DNA of 64,000 nt from an uncultured Centipeda sp. (GCA_905372865.1 CAJPQT010000001.1:186001-250000); one strand, 5' to 3'. Counted from the first letter of the stretch, positions 27,623 through 37,731 are shown. The notes: generated from the sequence alone by a model not told the origin. Numbers and translations are program-made.

Positions 27623-28501
27623 TTACGGTCGAATCTCACAGACAACGCCTCCGGAAATCAGGCGTGCTGTCTGCATATAAGTATAGCTTCCTCTGAACTC
27701 TGCGGCCATCTCCTGCCTGCGCATCTCTATATCCGCTGCAGATGTATCCGATGTCCAGAGAGCCCCGACCACTGTTCCGCTGTGCGCTACGAGAACACCA
27801 AGCGCTCCTTTTCCTTGCGCTGCAGTAATAAATTCCTCCAATCGGGGCTTTTCCAAATGCATCTGATTGAGGCGTGCGCTCGCTGTAGCTGCTTGACCGA
27901 GCAAAATTTCCTGTCGGTACCCATCCGTTCGGAATGCCTGATCGACGGTATCCAGCAGCTGTCGGTATGCCTCATCCTGATTGCCGCTATTCCCCTTGCT
28001 TTGGTAGTATGCGATGGTATCAACGGTACCGCCCACATCGAAAATGGAGACGGCAAGAAGCGGTACATTGAAGTGCTGTCCGAAGAGCTCCCCCGTCGTA
28101 TGGCTGACATGAGAAAGCCCTGTAAACGCAATGCCGTCACTTGGCTCAATAGCAATTGCGATATCCATGATCTCTCGCCCCGTGAGTTCCCGACCGAGAG
28201 CACGTGCTACCGCGTAGGAAACGGCTGCAATATCGGCGCTGGAGGATGCCATGCCCTTCCCCTGCGGGATTGCAGAGTCCAGACGTATGCCGTACGGAAG
28301 GGAATCCTGGCCGATGTGCGCAAGCGTTCGCGCCACAGCCTCCTCTGCCTTTTCACCAAGCCCGTGCACCCCCGAAAACGTATCGGAAACTGTCGCCACG
28401 GCGTACATACTGATGGGTGCGGTCACAAGAAACGGTGTCCCATTGAGGACGCCTTCCACGAGTTCGCCGCAAGATGCCGGCGCTTTTACAATTATCTCCA
28501 T
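27623..28501 (-). CDS. GHMP kinase, probable L-threonine kinase for cobalamin side chain (PduX-like)
   Basis: The 292-residue protein begins EIIVKAPASCGELVEG, the typical start of PduX-type L-threonine kinases, and has IPQGKGMASSSADIAAVSYA as the GHMP phosphate loop. PduX makes L-threonine-O-3-phosphate for the aminopropanol linker of cobalamin. Position between cobS and cobC supports this. ATG 28501 follows GGGGGAT by 3-4 bases and overlaps the cobS stop by 10 bases. A CobD-type threonine-phosphate decarboxylase, needed next, is not in the window. Confidence 0.85.
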   Translation of the reverse strand: MEIIVKAPASCGELVEGVLNGTPFLVTAPISMYAVATVSDTFSGVHGLGEKAEEAVARTLAHIGQDSLPYGIRLDSAIPQGKGMASSSADIAAVSYAVARALGRELTGREIMDIAIAIEPSDGIAFTGLSHVSHTTGELFGQHFNVPLLAVSIFDVGGTVDTIAYYQSKGNSGNQDEAYRQLLDTVDQAFRTDGYRQEILLGQAATASARLNQMHLEKPRLEEFITAAQGKGALGVLVAHSGTVVGALWTSDTSAADIEMRRQEMAAEFRGSYTYMQTARLISGGVVCEIRP

Positions 28502-29280
28502 AAAATCCCCCAAAAAAGTCCCCATATATCCGGACGTATCGATGCAAGCGAAAATACCGCGAGCACAAGTGTCTCCGTGAGCACGGTCACAGCACCGTAG
28601 ACATCACCTGTCACGCCGCCGAGGGTCTTCGTTATCATACGGCAGAAAAACAGTGCAAAGAGAATCCCAAGTACGAGCGCAATCGACGCAAGCAGCCCAC
28701 ACGGCATTACAAGCGCGGCTGTTGTGACGGCAGCAATCGCAACCGTCCTACGATCCGCCATATCCGCAAACGTCTTCCCCATCCCATCCGCACGCGCATA
28801 AGGAAAACATGCAACTGCGAGTACCATCGCAAATCTTCCGATGATCGGCATGACGAAGAGTGCAGTCAGAAGCAGAAACGGATGCATATCGAGGAGCAGA
28901 GCGAACTGGAGGAACATCAAGAGGACAAAGGAAACAACACCAAACGAGCCAACACGGCTGTCCTTCATGATCGCGAGCTTGCGCTCGCGTTCACGCCCCG
29001 AGAACACACCGTCCGCCGTATCCATAAAGCCATCCGCATGAAGTCCGCCCGTCAGAAGAAGCGGCAGAATGAGCAACAAGACTGCCGTCAGCGTACGTCT
29101 CTCAAAAACTCCAAAACTATAGACGAGAATGCACGCGGCAAGTGCGTAACAGATTCCGAGCACAAGTCCGACAAGCGGAAAAAAACGTGTGCTTCGTCCG
29201 AAATCCTCTGCCGTCCACGCCGTCTGCCGCACGATATGAATCCGTGTAAGGAACTGCAGCCCGACCAAAAAAGAATTCAT
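28492..29280 (-). CDS. cobS: Adenosylcobinamide-GDP ribazoletransferase (cobalamin synthase)
   Basis: CobS joins adenosylcobinamide-GDP with alpha-ribazole in the membrane. The 262-residue protein has about six hydrophobic segments. GLQFLTRIHI at the start, LTGGLHADGFMDTADGVF (with the conserved HxDG...D metal site) and GRFAMV are visible. It lies 12 bases after cbiB. Confidence 0.93.
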   Translation of the reverse strand: MNSFLVGLQFLTRIHIVRQTAWTAEDFGRSTRFFPLVGLVLGICYALAACILVYSFGVFERRTLTAVLLLILPLLLTGGLHADGFMDTADGVFSGRERERKLAIMKDSRVGSFGVVSFVLLMFLQFALLLDMHPFLLLTALFVMPIIGRFAMVLAVACFPYARADGMGKTFADMADRRTVAIAAVTTAALVMPCGLLASIALVLGILFALFFCRMITKTLGGVTGDVYGAVTVLTETLVLAVFSLASIRPDIWGLFWGILWR

Positions 29281-29292
29281 GCAACGCCTCGA

Positions 29293-30249
29293 TCAATAGT
29301 AGAGAGAAAACAGGTAATAAAGGAGCAGAAAAAGCACGGTCGCCGTGTACATGAGACGGATTGCCCCAAGAATATGCTTCGCCGAAATCTCCATGTGTGC
29401 ATCACCCATATAGGCACGGAAATGCCGCTCTCCGAAATAATAGTTCACGCCGCCAAGGCGGATGTGAAGAGCCCCCGCAACAGGGGCCTCCGCATGGCCG
29501 CCGTTCGGGCTTGGATGCCCCGCCGCATCACGCACGAGTATGTTGAGTGCGTTGCGCCCGTCGTAGCCGAGGAGGAACGCCGCCATCACGAAAAGAGCTC
29601 CTGTTATGCGGGCGGGTACAAAGTTCAGCACATCATCCACACGTGCCGCCATGCGTCCAAAGTAAAGGTAGCGCTCATTCTTGTAACCGAGCATGGAGTC
29701 CATCGTATTCGCTGCACGATAGAGTACGGCAAGCGGTGCACCGCCGAACGCAAAGAAGAAGAGCGGTGCAATCACACCATCCACGGTATTCTCTGCCACA
29801 GTCTCAATCGCTGCGCGCGCCGCATCCGCCTCATCGAGCTGTGCAGTATCGCGCCCGACGATGTAGCCAACGTGCTCCCGCGCCGCCGCCAGATCTCCTT
29901 TGACCAGCAGTACATAGATATCCTGCCCCGCCTTTGCGAGCGTACGCGGTGAAATGCAGAAGTAAAGCAGAATCATGCTGACAAGATCCGCCCCCCACGT
30001 GACGGGCAGCTGATGCGCCGTGAGCAGCACCCCCTCCGCAAACGCATAAGATATGCAGAGTACAAGCAGTGTGAGAAGCGCTCCCATTGCAAATTTCCGC
30101 TGATTGCTTCCGTTTGTGGGATAAAGCAGTCGATCCAACCGGCCAATGAAACGACCAAGCACAGCAACGGGATGCCACCGCGAATGCGGATCACCAAGCA
30201 CAGTATCGAGAAAGAACGCCGCCATAGCGATAAGGGAGGAAGGGATCAT
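29293..30249 (-). CDS. cbiB: Adenosylcobinamide-phosphate synthase
   Basis: CbiB attaches the aminopropanol (phosphate) group to cobyric acid in the membrane. The 318-residue protein starts with a hydrophobic segment and the motif LDTVLGDPHSRWHPVAVLGR. ETVAENTVDGVIAPLFF and the later GHPSPNGGHAEAPVAGAL are family signatures. The ATG overlaps the cobQ stop by 4 bases. Confidence 0.95.
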   Translation of the reverse strand: MIPSSLIAMAAFFLDTVLGDPHSRWHPVAVLGRFIGRLDRLLYPTNGSNQRKFAMGALLTLLVLCISYAFAEGVLLTAHQLPVTWGADLVSMILLYFCISPRTLAKAGQDIYVLLVKGDLAAAREHVGYIVGRDTAQLDEADAARAAIETVAENTVDGVIAPLFFFAFGGAPLAVLYRAANTMDSMLGYKNERYLYFGRMAARVDDVLNFVPARITGALFVMAAFLLGYDGRNALNILVRDAAGHPSPNGGHAEAPVAGALHIRLGGVNYYFGERHFRAYMGDAHMEISAKHILGAIRLMYTATVLFLLLYYLFSLYY

Positions 30250-31769
30250 TGATCCCCCTCCACAATTGCCCGCAGCCTCTCCATATCAAGGCTTTTCCGC
30301 ACAGTTTCCGCAAGGCGGTTGTAGGAGCGCTCCTTTGCCTCACGATAGCGGTACTGCACAGGTGTCTCCGGCCAACCGCGGTGCACACGCAGACGGTTGA
30401 GCAAACACCGACGAAAATCATCATCATCGAAAATGCCATGAATGTATGTACCTATGACAAGACCATCCGTCGAGACCGCACCGTCCGCCGCAAAATTATC
30501 TTTCTGAACAATATGGAACGGACGGCATGCCTCCTCCAAAAAATCCGTCTGGCCCATGTGGATTTCATAGCCAAGAAGATTTTTTCCTGAAATTCGCGCT
30601 CCCAGAAAGCTAAAATCAGCGGATGCCGTGACCTGGCGGAGACGCTTCTGCGCTGCAAATGTCGTCGCAGTCGGAAGATAACCAAATCCCGCTGTCTCAT
30701 CGTGCTCCGACTCCGTATGAAGCGGGTCGCGCACAACCCTGCCGAGCATCTGATAGCCGCCGCAAATCCCGAAGAGCGGCGTGCCCGCCGTCACACGCTC
30801 TCGAATCGCTGCTTCGAGCCCTGTCTCACGAATGTAGAGCAGATCCTCGGTCGTATTCTTCGAGCCGGGCAGCAGGATGAGATCGGGCGAACCGAGTTCA
30901 TCGGGGGTTGTCACGTAGTAAAGTGCGGCATCCGGTTCACACGCAAGTGCGTCGAAATCCGTAAAATTCGAGAGTTTCGGCGTACGGATCACGGCAATGT
31001 GCAGCTGGTTTTCTCCCACGCCGCCGTCGCCGCAGCGCTTCTCATCCAGCGATACCGAGTCCTCCTCATCGATGCCGAGCTGATCGATATGCGGCACTAC
31101 ACCGAGCACGGGCTTGCCCGTCTTTTTCTCGAGAAAGTCGAGCGCAGGTGTCAGCAGCGTCACGTCACCACGGAATTTATTGATAACAAGCCCCTTGATG
31201 AGGGCGCGCTCCTCCTCATCGAGCAGTTCGAGTGTCCCCACGAGAGAGGCAAGTGCACCGCCGCGGTCAATGTCTGCGATAAGCAGGACAGGTGCCTGCA
31301 AATGTTTTGCTACGCGCATATTGACAATATCATTTGCCTTGAGGTTGATCTCGGCGGGGCTTCCGGCCCCCTCGATCACAAGCAGATCGTAGTTCTCTTG
31401 GAGGCGGTCAAGGGCTTCCTCAACCGCTCCCCACGCCTTGAGCGAATATCCCTTGTGGTATTCACGGGCGCTCATGTTTCCAACCGGCTCGCCCATGATG
31501 ATGACCTGTGATTGGGCACTGCCCGTCGGTTTCAGCAGCACGGGGTTCATATCGACCATGGGAGCAAGCCCCGCCGCCTCTGCCTGTGCGACCTGTGCAC
31601 GTCCCATCTCACGTCCGTCCAACGTAACATAGGAGTTCAGCGCCATATTCTGTGCCTTGAATGGGACGACACGCCGCCCTTCCTGCCGGAAGATGCGGCA
31701 AAGTGCCGTTGTGAGAATACTCTTGCCCACATGGGAACTCGTCCCCATCAGCATGATGCTCTTTGCCAT
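30246..31769 (-). CDS. cobQ: Adenosylcobyric acid synthase (glutamine-hydrolysing)
   Basis: This amidotransferase amidates four carboxylates of adenosylcobyrinic acid a,c-diamide. The 507-residue protein has an N-terminal P-loop-like GTSSHVGKS with FKAQNMALNSYVT, and a C-terminal class-I glutaminase domain with GICGGYQMLG (nucleophile Cys). The ATG overlaps the cobU stop by 1 base (TGATG). Confidence 0.96.
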   Translation of the reverse strand: MAKSIMLMGTSSHVGKSILTTALCRIFRQEGRRVVPFKAQNMALNSYVTLDGREMGRAQVAQAEAAGLAPMVDMNPVLLKPTGSAQSQVIIMGEPVGNMSAREYHKGYSLKAWGAVEEALDRLQENYDLLVIEGAGSPAEINLKANDIVNMRVAKHLQAPVLLIADIDRGGALASLVGTLELLDEEERALIKGLVINKFRGDVTLLTPALDFLEKKTGKPVLGVVPHIDQLGIDEEDSVSLDEKRCGDGGVGENQLHIAVIRTPKLSNFTDFDALACEPDAALYYVTTPDELGSPDLILLPGSKNTTEDLLYIRETGLEAAIRERVTAGTPLFGICGGYQMLGRVVRDPLHTESEHDETAGFGYLPTATTFAAQKRLRQVTASADFSFLGARISGKNLLGYEIHMGQTDFLEEACRPFHIVQKDNFAADGAVSTDGLVIGTYIHGIFDDDDFRRCLLNRLRVHRGWPETPVQYRYREAKERSYNRLAETVRKSLDMERLRAIVEGDQ

Positions 31770-32341
31770 CAGATCGCCTCCGCAAGTCTCTTGATATTCA
31801 CGGGAATCCCACAGGTGACGAGGTAGACCTCTGCTGCACGCCGCGCAAGCTGCTGATTGGCAAGTCCCGCCATATCCCGATAGAGCCGTCCGAGGCGGTA
31901 CTCTGGCACAATACCCGCTCCCACCTCGTTCGTGACAAAGATTGTAGTCGCATCCACATCCTCAGCTGCCTGAATAAGCGCATGAATCCGCTCCTCCACA
32001 TGGAGGGCAAAAGAATCGCGTTCCTGCTCCTCCTCTGGATATTGAAGCATATCGTTGCTCAGGAACATCGTAATACAGTCGAAGAGAATCACGCCATACT
32101 CCGCACCTGCCGCACGAACGGCGTTCTCCGACTCAAACGGAGCCTCGTATGTCACCCAGTCGGCGGGGCGGCGTGCCTGATGAAGATCGACGCGCTGGCG
32201 CATCTCCTCATCGTAGACCTGCGCCGTCGCAATGTAGGCAACCTTCGCCCCATGCGGTTCGGCACAGTGCGCGGCGTATCGCTCGGCAAATGCCGACTTG
32301 CCCGAGCGGACACCGCCCGTGACCAGAACTATCTGCCCCAT
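31769..32341 (-). CDS. cobU: Adenosylcobinamide kinase / guanylyltransferase
   Basis: CobU phosphorylates adenosylcobinamide and then transfers GMP from GTP. The 190-residue protein begins IVLVTGGVRSGKSAFAE, with the P-loop, and has FVTNEVGAGIVPEYRLGRLYRD, a classic CobU motif. ATG 32341 is 10 bases after GGAGG and overlaps the cbiA stop by 13 bases. Confidence 0.95.
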   Translation of the reverse strand: MGQIVLVTGGVRSGKSAFAERYAAHCAEPHGAKVAYIATAQVYDEEMRQRVDLHQARRPADWVTYEAPFESENAVRAAGAEYGVILFDCITMFLSNDMLQYPEEEQERDSFALHVEERIHALIQAAEDVDATTIFVTNEVGAGIVPEYRLGRLYRDMAGLANQQLARRAAEVYLVTCGIPVNIKRLAEAI

Positions 32342-33696
32342 CCGCGACACGCCTCCACAAAATGCTCGGCAGCCGAACTGCATCCCGCGAAATGCAGATG
32401 CAGATAGCTGCCAAGCGCGTTCTTATAGATACATCCTGCCGCATACTGCGCTCCGTTGCGCAGCTTCGTGAAGCGAAATGGACGCACAATCTCAGCCGTC
32501 CCATCCGTCTCCTCAACGGAGAAGTGGAACTCATGCCCATGCAGAAGCAGTCCGGCAGAGCCAAGGACGGTATCTACTTTCTGCTCCGCCTCCACATAGC
32601 CGACCATCTGCAGTTTCTCCGTCATGCGTGCACGTACGGGAAAAATCCCCGCCATCTCATGTTCGGCACCTGTAAAATCAGCAAGTGACTGCATCAGATA
32701 CATATAGCCGCCGCATTCGGCGTAGATGGGCATTCCCGCCTCTGCCGCTCGACGGATAGAGGCACGCATGGAGGCGTTTGCAGAAAGCTGCCCCGCAAAC
32801 ATCTCGGGGAAGCCGCCGCCAATGATGATGCCGTTCACGTCGGGCAGTGTTTCATCATGCAGAGGGCTGAACTCTACAATCTCCGCGCCGTGCGCCTCAA
32901 GTTCTGCAAGACTTGCCGCATAGTAAAACGAAAACGCCTCGTCACGCGCGATGCCAATACGTACGGGATCGGCTTTCTTCTCGCTTCTGTCCTCTGCAAT
33001 CGTCAGCGGTTCGGCACTGCGAGCAAGTTCCAGAATCCCGTCCAGATCGAGCCCCGCCTCTACACGCGCCCTCACGGCGCGAACCGTTTCCGCCGCCGCA
33101 TGTTCCTCGACAGGGGTCAGTCCAAGATGTCGCTCGGGCAGTGCCAATGCGGCATCGCGGCGCAGCGCACCGTAGACACGCATACCGATCTCCGCCATCA
33201 CCTCACGGATCATCTCCTCATGCGTCTCGCTGCCGAGACGATTGAGGAGAACGCCTGCGAGATTCACCGCACGGTCATATTCACGGAAACCGAGTGCCGT
33301 CGCCGCTGCAGAGGCTCCGACCGACTTCGCGTCGATGACGAGGAGCACCGGGGCATCCAGCGCCTTTGCAATCGCCGCGGTCGAGCTGATGCCGCGTCGT
33401 CCGCCATCATAGAGCCCCATGACCCCCTCGATGACGGCGATGTCCGCCCCCGCACATTCGCGTGCGAAAATCTCCGCCAACCGTGCCTCGGGGACGAGCC
33501 ACGTATCCAGATTGTGTCCCGTGCGTCCACTTGCCAGTTGATGATAGCCGAGATCGATATAGTCCGGCCCCACCTTGAACGACTGCACACAAAGACCACG
33601 CGCGCGCAGTGCTGCGAGAAGCCCTGTCACGAGCGTTGTCTTGCCGCCGCCCGACTGCGTTGCCGCAATGACAATGCGCGGAATATTCCACTGCAT
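32329..33696 (-). CDS. cbiA: Cobyrinate a,c-diamide synthase
   Basis: CbiA amidates the a and c side chains of cobyrinate with glutamine and ATP. The 455-residue protein has an N-terminal ATPase part (IAATQSGGGKTTLVTGLL, FKVGPDYIDLGYH) and a C-terminal glutaminase domain (MPIYAECGGYMYL with the nucleophilic Cys). ATG 33696 follows AAGGAGA by 8 bases; the open frame extends far upstream without a better start. Confidence 0.95.
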   Translation of the reverse strand: MQWNIPRIVIAATQSGGGKTTLVTGLLAALRARGLCVQSFKVGPDYIDLGYHQLASGRTGHNLDTWLVPEARLAEIFARECAGADIAVIEGVMGLYDGGRRGISSTAAIAKALDAPVLLVIDAKSVGASAAATALGFREYDRAVNLAGVLLNRLGSETHEEMIREVMAEIGMRVYGALRRDAALALPERHLGLTPVEEHAAAETVRAVRARVEAGLDLDGILELARSAEPLTIAEDRSEKKADPVRIGIARDEAFSFYYAASLAELEAHGAEIVEFSPLHDETLPDVNGIIIGGGFPEMFAGQLSANASMRASIRRAAEAGMPIYAECGGYMYLMQSLADFTGAEHEMAGIFPVRARMTEKLQMVGYVEAEQKVDTVLGSAGLLLHGHEFHFSVEETDGTAEIVRPFRFTKLRNGAQYAAGCIYKNALGSYLHLHFAGCSSAAEHFVEACRGWGR

Positions 33697-33709
33697 GAGC
33701 ACAGTCTCC

Positions 33710-34345
33710 TTAGGGCCTTGTGTTGTCAATGGTATACATGAGTGCGTTGATCGCCGCAGCCGCAATCGGACTTCCGCCCTTCGTCCCCTCAACCGTGATG
33801 TATGGGACGATTCCATTCTCCGCAAGCTCCGCCTTGGATTCCGCAGCCCCCACAAATCCAACGGGGATACCAACGATGCACGCGGGACGAATGCCCTCCT
33901 CGCGCACCATGCGCAGCACCTCAAAGAGTGCCGTCGGCGCATTGCCGATGGCAACAATGCTGCCGTTAAGATCCTTGCCAAACCGGCGCATAGCGACCAT
34001 CGATCGCGTAATTCCAAGCTTCTTTGCCTCAGCGGCGACATCGGGATCGGCGACCAGACAGTGGACCTCGCCGCCGAAGGACGCGAGCTTCTTCTTGTTG
34101 ATGCCCGTACGCACCATCTCGACATCCGTATAGATATGTGCGCCTGCCTTCAGCGCCTCGATGGCACGATCAATCGCCTCGGGATGCACGCGTGTGATCG
34201 GTGCATAGCCGACATCGCCGGAGGCGTGAATCAGACGCGAATAGAGCTTCGTCTCACGCTCATCCAGATGCAGTTCCGCCAAATGAGGTGCGATCAGCTC
34301 CATGCTGCGGTTTTCAATTGCCATTGGTTCCTTGATAAAATCCAT
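33710..34345 (-). CDS. cbiC: Cobalt-precorrin-8 methylmutase
   Basis: CbiC moves a methyl group from C11 to C12 to give cobyrinic acid. The 211-residue product has catalytic His40 in SRLIHASGD, plus TDVEMVRTGI and the late GTKGGSPIAAAAINAL. ATG 34345 is chosen because a GGAG site lies 6 bases before it. It lies between cbiJ and cbiA. Confidence 0.95.
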   Translation of the reverse strand: MDFIKEPMAIENRSMELIAPHLAELHLDERETKLYSRLIHASGDVGYAPITRVHPEAIDRAIEALKAGAHIYTDVEMVRTGINKKKLASFGGEVHCLVADPDVAAEAKKLGITRSMVAMRRFGKDLNGSIVAIGNAPTALFEVLRMVREEGIRPACIVGIPVGFVGAAESKAELAENGIVPYITVEGTKGGSPIAAAAINALMYTIDNTRP

Positions 34346-34359
34346 GAAAAACTCCATTT

Positions 34360-35142
34360 CTACGATTCCATAATCGAATCGACAAATTGCATTACTTCCT
34401 CAAAACTGTGTGCCATACGCGGATAGGCGAGCACAGGACGATCAATCACCACGACAGGCAGTCCCAAATCTGCCGCCGCCTGAAATTTCGCATCCGTACC
34501 GCCGATGGTTCCGCTGTTCTTCGTCACAATGACATCTGCCTTGTACTTCTCATACATGGCGCGATTCAGTTCGCGCGAAAACGGTCCCTGCATTGCGATG
34601 ATCTGCGCCGGTGTCAGACCGAGCCCCTCACAGAGAGCGATCACGTCCGCGGTCGGCAGGACGCGGGCGATCAGCGTACAGTCTGCAAGCGGCTTTGCCT
34701 TCACAAAGCGTTCCAGGTTGCGGCTGCCGGTCGTCAGGAATACATTTTTCCCAAAATGCGCGGCGATCTCTGCCGCCTCCTCATAGGAGTGAACGAGATG
34801 CACATTCTCATACGAAATGTCGGTAAGATCGCGCTCAAATCGAATGTAGGGGATCCCCTCTGCTGCACACGCGGTCATGGCATTGCGGGAAACGTTGACC
34901 GCATACGGATGGGTTGCGTCCACAAAGATGTGAACTCCGTGCTCCTTGAAAAAGGCGCACAACCCTTCCTCATCCAGCGGCGCATCATTAATTACGAGCC
35001 GCCCGCCGGCATTTTCCCTCTGCTCCGCGAGGAGCTGCTGTCCATATGAGCTGACGACGGATGCCGCGACATCATAGCCCGCCGCACAGAGACGACGAAC
35101 AATCTCGCGCCCGTCCTGTGTTCCTGCTGCTGTGAATATCAA
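34360..35142 (-). CDS. cbiJ: Cobalt-precorrin-6A reductase
   Basis: The 260-residue reductase starts with IFTAAGTQDGREIVRRL, the family's nucleotide-binding start, and has FVDATHPYAVNVSRNA and TKNSGTIGGTDAKFQAA near the end. It reduces the ring before CbiE/CbiT act. The ATG overlaps the cbiH stop by 4 bases. Confidence 0.93.
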   Translation of the reverse strand: MIFTAAGTQDGREIVRRLCAAGYDVAASVVSSYGQQLLAEQRENAGGRLVINDAPLDEEGLCAFFKEHGVHIFVDATHPYAVNVSRNAMTACAAEGIPYIRFERDLTDISYENVHLVHSYEEAAEIAAHFGKNVFLTTGSRNLERFVKAKPLADCTLIARVLPTADVIALCEGLGLTPAQIIAMQGPFSRELNRAMYEKYKADVIVTKNSGTIGGTDAKFQAAADLGLPVVVIDRPVLAYPRMAHSFEEVMQFVDSIMES

Positions 35143-35894
35143 AGCCCCGGCTCCCGCTTCTGATAGCCGCGCGGCGTAATCATCCAGTCGCCCACCTGCC
35201 GCGTCTTCGAGTTGCCGATGATAACGAGCGAGAACATATTGATGTCCGCCTTCGTAAATTCACCAAGTGTAGAGATCAGCGTCTCTTCATTTGCACGGCT
35301 CGCCCCCGTCACAATGCCGACAGGTGTCTCGGGTGCACGATGGCGCAGGAAGATTTCCTGCACGGCTTTGATCTGCCCCACGCGCTTATTGCTGCGCGGA
35401 TTGTAGAGTGCCGTGACAAAGTCGCCCTTGGCCGCCAGTTCCGCACGCTCTTGGATGACCTCCCACGGCGTAAGCAGATCGGAAAGACTGATAACAACGA
35501 AATCATGCATAATGGGTGCGCCGAGCAGCCCTGCCGCTGCACTCATCGCGGAGACACCGGGAATGACCCCGCCGAACGCGGGCCGCTGCGCCTCATCCAT
35601 CTTCACAAGCAGCTCGAGAACGAGCCCCGCCATACCGTAGATACCGGCATCGCCGCTTGAGATCACGACCACCGTCTCCCCTGCAGCCGCTTCTTGGAGT
35701 GCCGCACGACAGCGGTCGATCTCCTGCGTCATGCCCGTATCGAGTACCTTTTTTCCCTCGACCAGTTCCGCGATCAGCTCCACATAGCGCTTGTAGCCGA
35801 CCACCGTCGTCGCCTCTTCAATCGTACGACGTGCGCGGTAGGTCATATCATCCAGACTGCCGGGGCCAATGCCCACAACACTTATTTTTCCCAT
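35139..35894 (-). CDS. cbiH: Cobalt-precorrin-3B C17-methyltransferase
   Basis: The 251-residue SAM-dependent methyltransferase performs ring contraction at C17 in the anaerobic route. VVGIGPGSLDDMTYRAR and the SSGDAGIYGMAGLVLEL loop are characteristic. It begins inside the end of cbiG (13-base overlap). No extra C-terminal domain is present. Confidence 0.94.
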   Translation of the reverse strand: MGKISVVGIGPGSLDDMTYRARRTIEEATTVVGYKRYVELIAELVEGKKVLDTGMTQEIDRCRAALQEAAAGETVVVISSGDAGIYGMAGLVLELLVKMDEAQRPAFGGVIPGVSAMSAAAGLLGAPIMHDFVVISLSDLLTPWEVIQERAELAAKGDFVTALYNPRSNKRVGQIKAVQEIFLRHRAPETPVGIVTGASRANEETLISTLGEFTKADINMFSLVIIGNSKTRQVGDWMITPRGYQKREPGL

Positions 35895-36970
35895 AGGAGT
35901 GCCACCGTCACTTTCCCAAATGATGTTTTTCCGAGCGCCATGCGCCCGCCTGCTTCACCGGCTGCGCAGAGCGCCGCCGCCTCGGATACATTGCCGACAC
36001 CAATCGTCTGTCGGACAAAATCGGACTCCCTGAGCCCGTATCGTTCAATCATCGCCGCAAGGTCCTCGTTCGAGTAGAAATGAATTTCCCGCCCGAGAGT
36101 CTCTGCAGCTGCCAGTAAACCTTCCTCATCCCTCTTGACTATGGTGCTTGCAAAAAGGTCAATCATCGACGGCTCGCGACCGATCATGCTACACGCCTCC
36201 GTCAGTGCATGCAGGATCTTTGCCGCAGGTACGCCCGCACGGCAGCCGACCCCCGCGATCAGACGGCGCGGTACAAGGTAGAGCGTGCGCGGCTCATACT
36301 GCTTCGGCACATCCTCCGCACACGAGACAACAACGCGGTATTCATTCGCCTCCACGGGCGGTATTTCGCCCCGAAAGAGGCGTGCCTGTATCTCCTCCCC
36401 GCGCAGCTGTGCCTCGTAGAACGCTGCATGAGGAAGGTCGCTTGCAATGTAATACGAGAGTTCCTTCCCCTCAAGCAGTGCCGTGTTGAGCACCTGGATC
36501 GCAGACTTCGGCGTGGGGCGCAAGGCAAGCCGCGCGGCAATCGCATCCGGTGCAAGAACCCCCGTCACATCCGTCGCCGTCGTGATGACGGGATCAGCCC
36601 CCACCGCCGCACAGAGCCTGCGTGTGAGTTCATTCGCACCACCGATATGTCCCGAGAGGAGACTGATGCCGTGCCGCCCTGCCTCGTCGAAGACAAGCAC
36701 AGCGGGATCATACAGCTTGCTCTCCACATAGGGTGCAAGCATACGTACAACAATCCCCGTCGCCATCACGCAGATCAGCGCGTCATAGCGCGAAAACGCC
36801 GTCTCTATGACATCTGCAAGACGCGAAAAGTATACTGTGTCATATTCTGACGAAATGCTGCCGCGCAGACGCTCGGGCAGATAAATCGTTCCACCGCTCT
36901 CGGTCGCGTCTGCAAGCCGTACAAGAAGAGCCGCACCGCCCTCCGTCAGTGCAAAGAGTGCCGTTCTCAC
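35882..36970 (-). CDS. cbiG: Cobalt-precorrin-5A hydrolase
   Basis: CbiG opens the delta-lactone of cobalt-precorrin-5A and releases acetaldehyde. The 362-residue protein shows the central LICVMATGIVVRMLAPYVESK and HIGGANELTRRLCAAVG motifs and a C-terminal domain with GVGCRAGVPA. The start is GTG at 36970, overlapping the cbiF stop by 4 bases (GTGA); the open frame continues upstream but in the region coding for CbiF. Confidence 0.93.
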   Translation of the reverse strand: MRTALFALTEGGAALLVRLADATESGGTIYLPERLRGSISSEYDTVYFSRLADVIETAFSRYDALICVMATGIVVRMLAPYVESKLYDPAVLVFDEAGRHGISLLSGHIGGANELTRRLCAAVGADPVITTATDVTGVLAPDAIAARLALRPTPKSAIQVLNTALLEGKELSYYIASDLPHAAFYEAQLRGEEIQARLFRGEIPPVEANEYRVVVSCAEDVPKQYEPRTLYLVPRRLIAGVGCRAGVPAAKILHALTEACSMIGREPSMIDLFASTIVKRDEEGLLAAAETLGREIHFYSNEDLAAMIERYGLRESDFVRQTIGVGNVSEAAALCAAGEAGGRMALGKTSFGKVTVALLWEK

Positions 36971-37722
36971 GACTTCGCTTCCCGAAACATGTGCGAGAAG
37001 CTGGGCGCATAGAGCTGCGAGAGATTGTATTCCGTATCGAGGCAGTCTCCGACCACAATCATTGCCGTACGGTCGATCTCCTCCGACTTCACCTGCTCCG
37101 CAATTGAGCTGAGCGTACCGCGCAAGATCTTCTGCTCCGGCCACGTCGCACGCTGCACAATGGCAATCGGCGTAGTTTCTTCATATCCGCCCGCGATGAG
37201 TTCCGCAACAACGTCCTCGATCATCGAAATAGAGAGGAAGATGCACATGGTCGCATGATGCGCCGCGAGACTGCGCAGCTTTTCACGCTCGGGCACGGGG
37301 GTCCGCCCCTCGTTGCGCGTAATAATGACCGTCTGCGAAATCCCCGGCAAAGTATACTCCTGTCGGAGAGCCGCCGCCGTCCCGAGAAAGGAACTGACCC
37401 CCGGCACAACGTCATAGTCGAAGCCGCGCTTCTCCCATGCGTCCATCTGCTCCTGGATCGCTCCGTAGATCGCGGGATCTCCCGTATGCAGACGCACCGT
37501 CATCTTGCCCTCGGATTCTGCGCGTGCAATGACCTCGACAACCTCGTCCAAGGTCATATGCGCCGAGTTGTGAATCTCCGCACCCGCCTTGCACATATCG
37601 AGGAGTGCAGGATTGACAAGTGAGCCGGCATAGATCACGACATCCGCCTCCGCGAGATAGCGTGCTCCCTTCACCGTGATGAGTTCGGGGTCCCCAGGCC
37701 CCGCACCGACAATATGGATCAT
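36967..37722 (-). CDS. cbiF: Cobalt-precorrin-4 C11-methyltransferase
   Basis: The 251-residue SAM methyltransferase starts IHIVGAGPGDPELITVKGARYL and has VIYAGSLVNPALL and RLHTGDPAIYGAI, all CbiF/CobM signatures. GAGGGATATAT precedes the ATG. It overlaps cbiG by 4 bases. Confidence 0.96.
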   Translation of the reverse strand: MIHIVGAGPGDPELITVKGARYLAEADVVIYAGSLVNPALLDMCKAGAEIHNSAHMTLDEVVEVIARAESEGKMTVRLHTGDPAIYGAIQEQMDAWEKRGFDYDVVPGVSSFLGTAAALRQEYTLPGISQTVIITRNEGRTPVPEREKLRSLAAHHATMCIFLSISMIEDVVAELIAGGYEETTPIAIVQRATWPEQKILRGTLSSIAEQVKSEEIDRTAMIVVGDCLDTEYNLSQLYAPSFSHMFREAKS

Positions 37723-37731
37723 ATATATCCC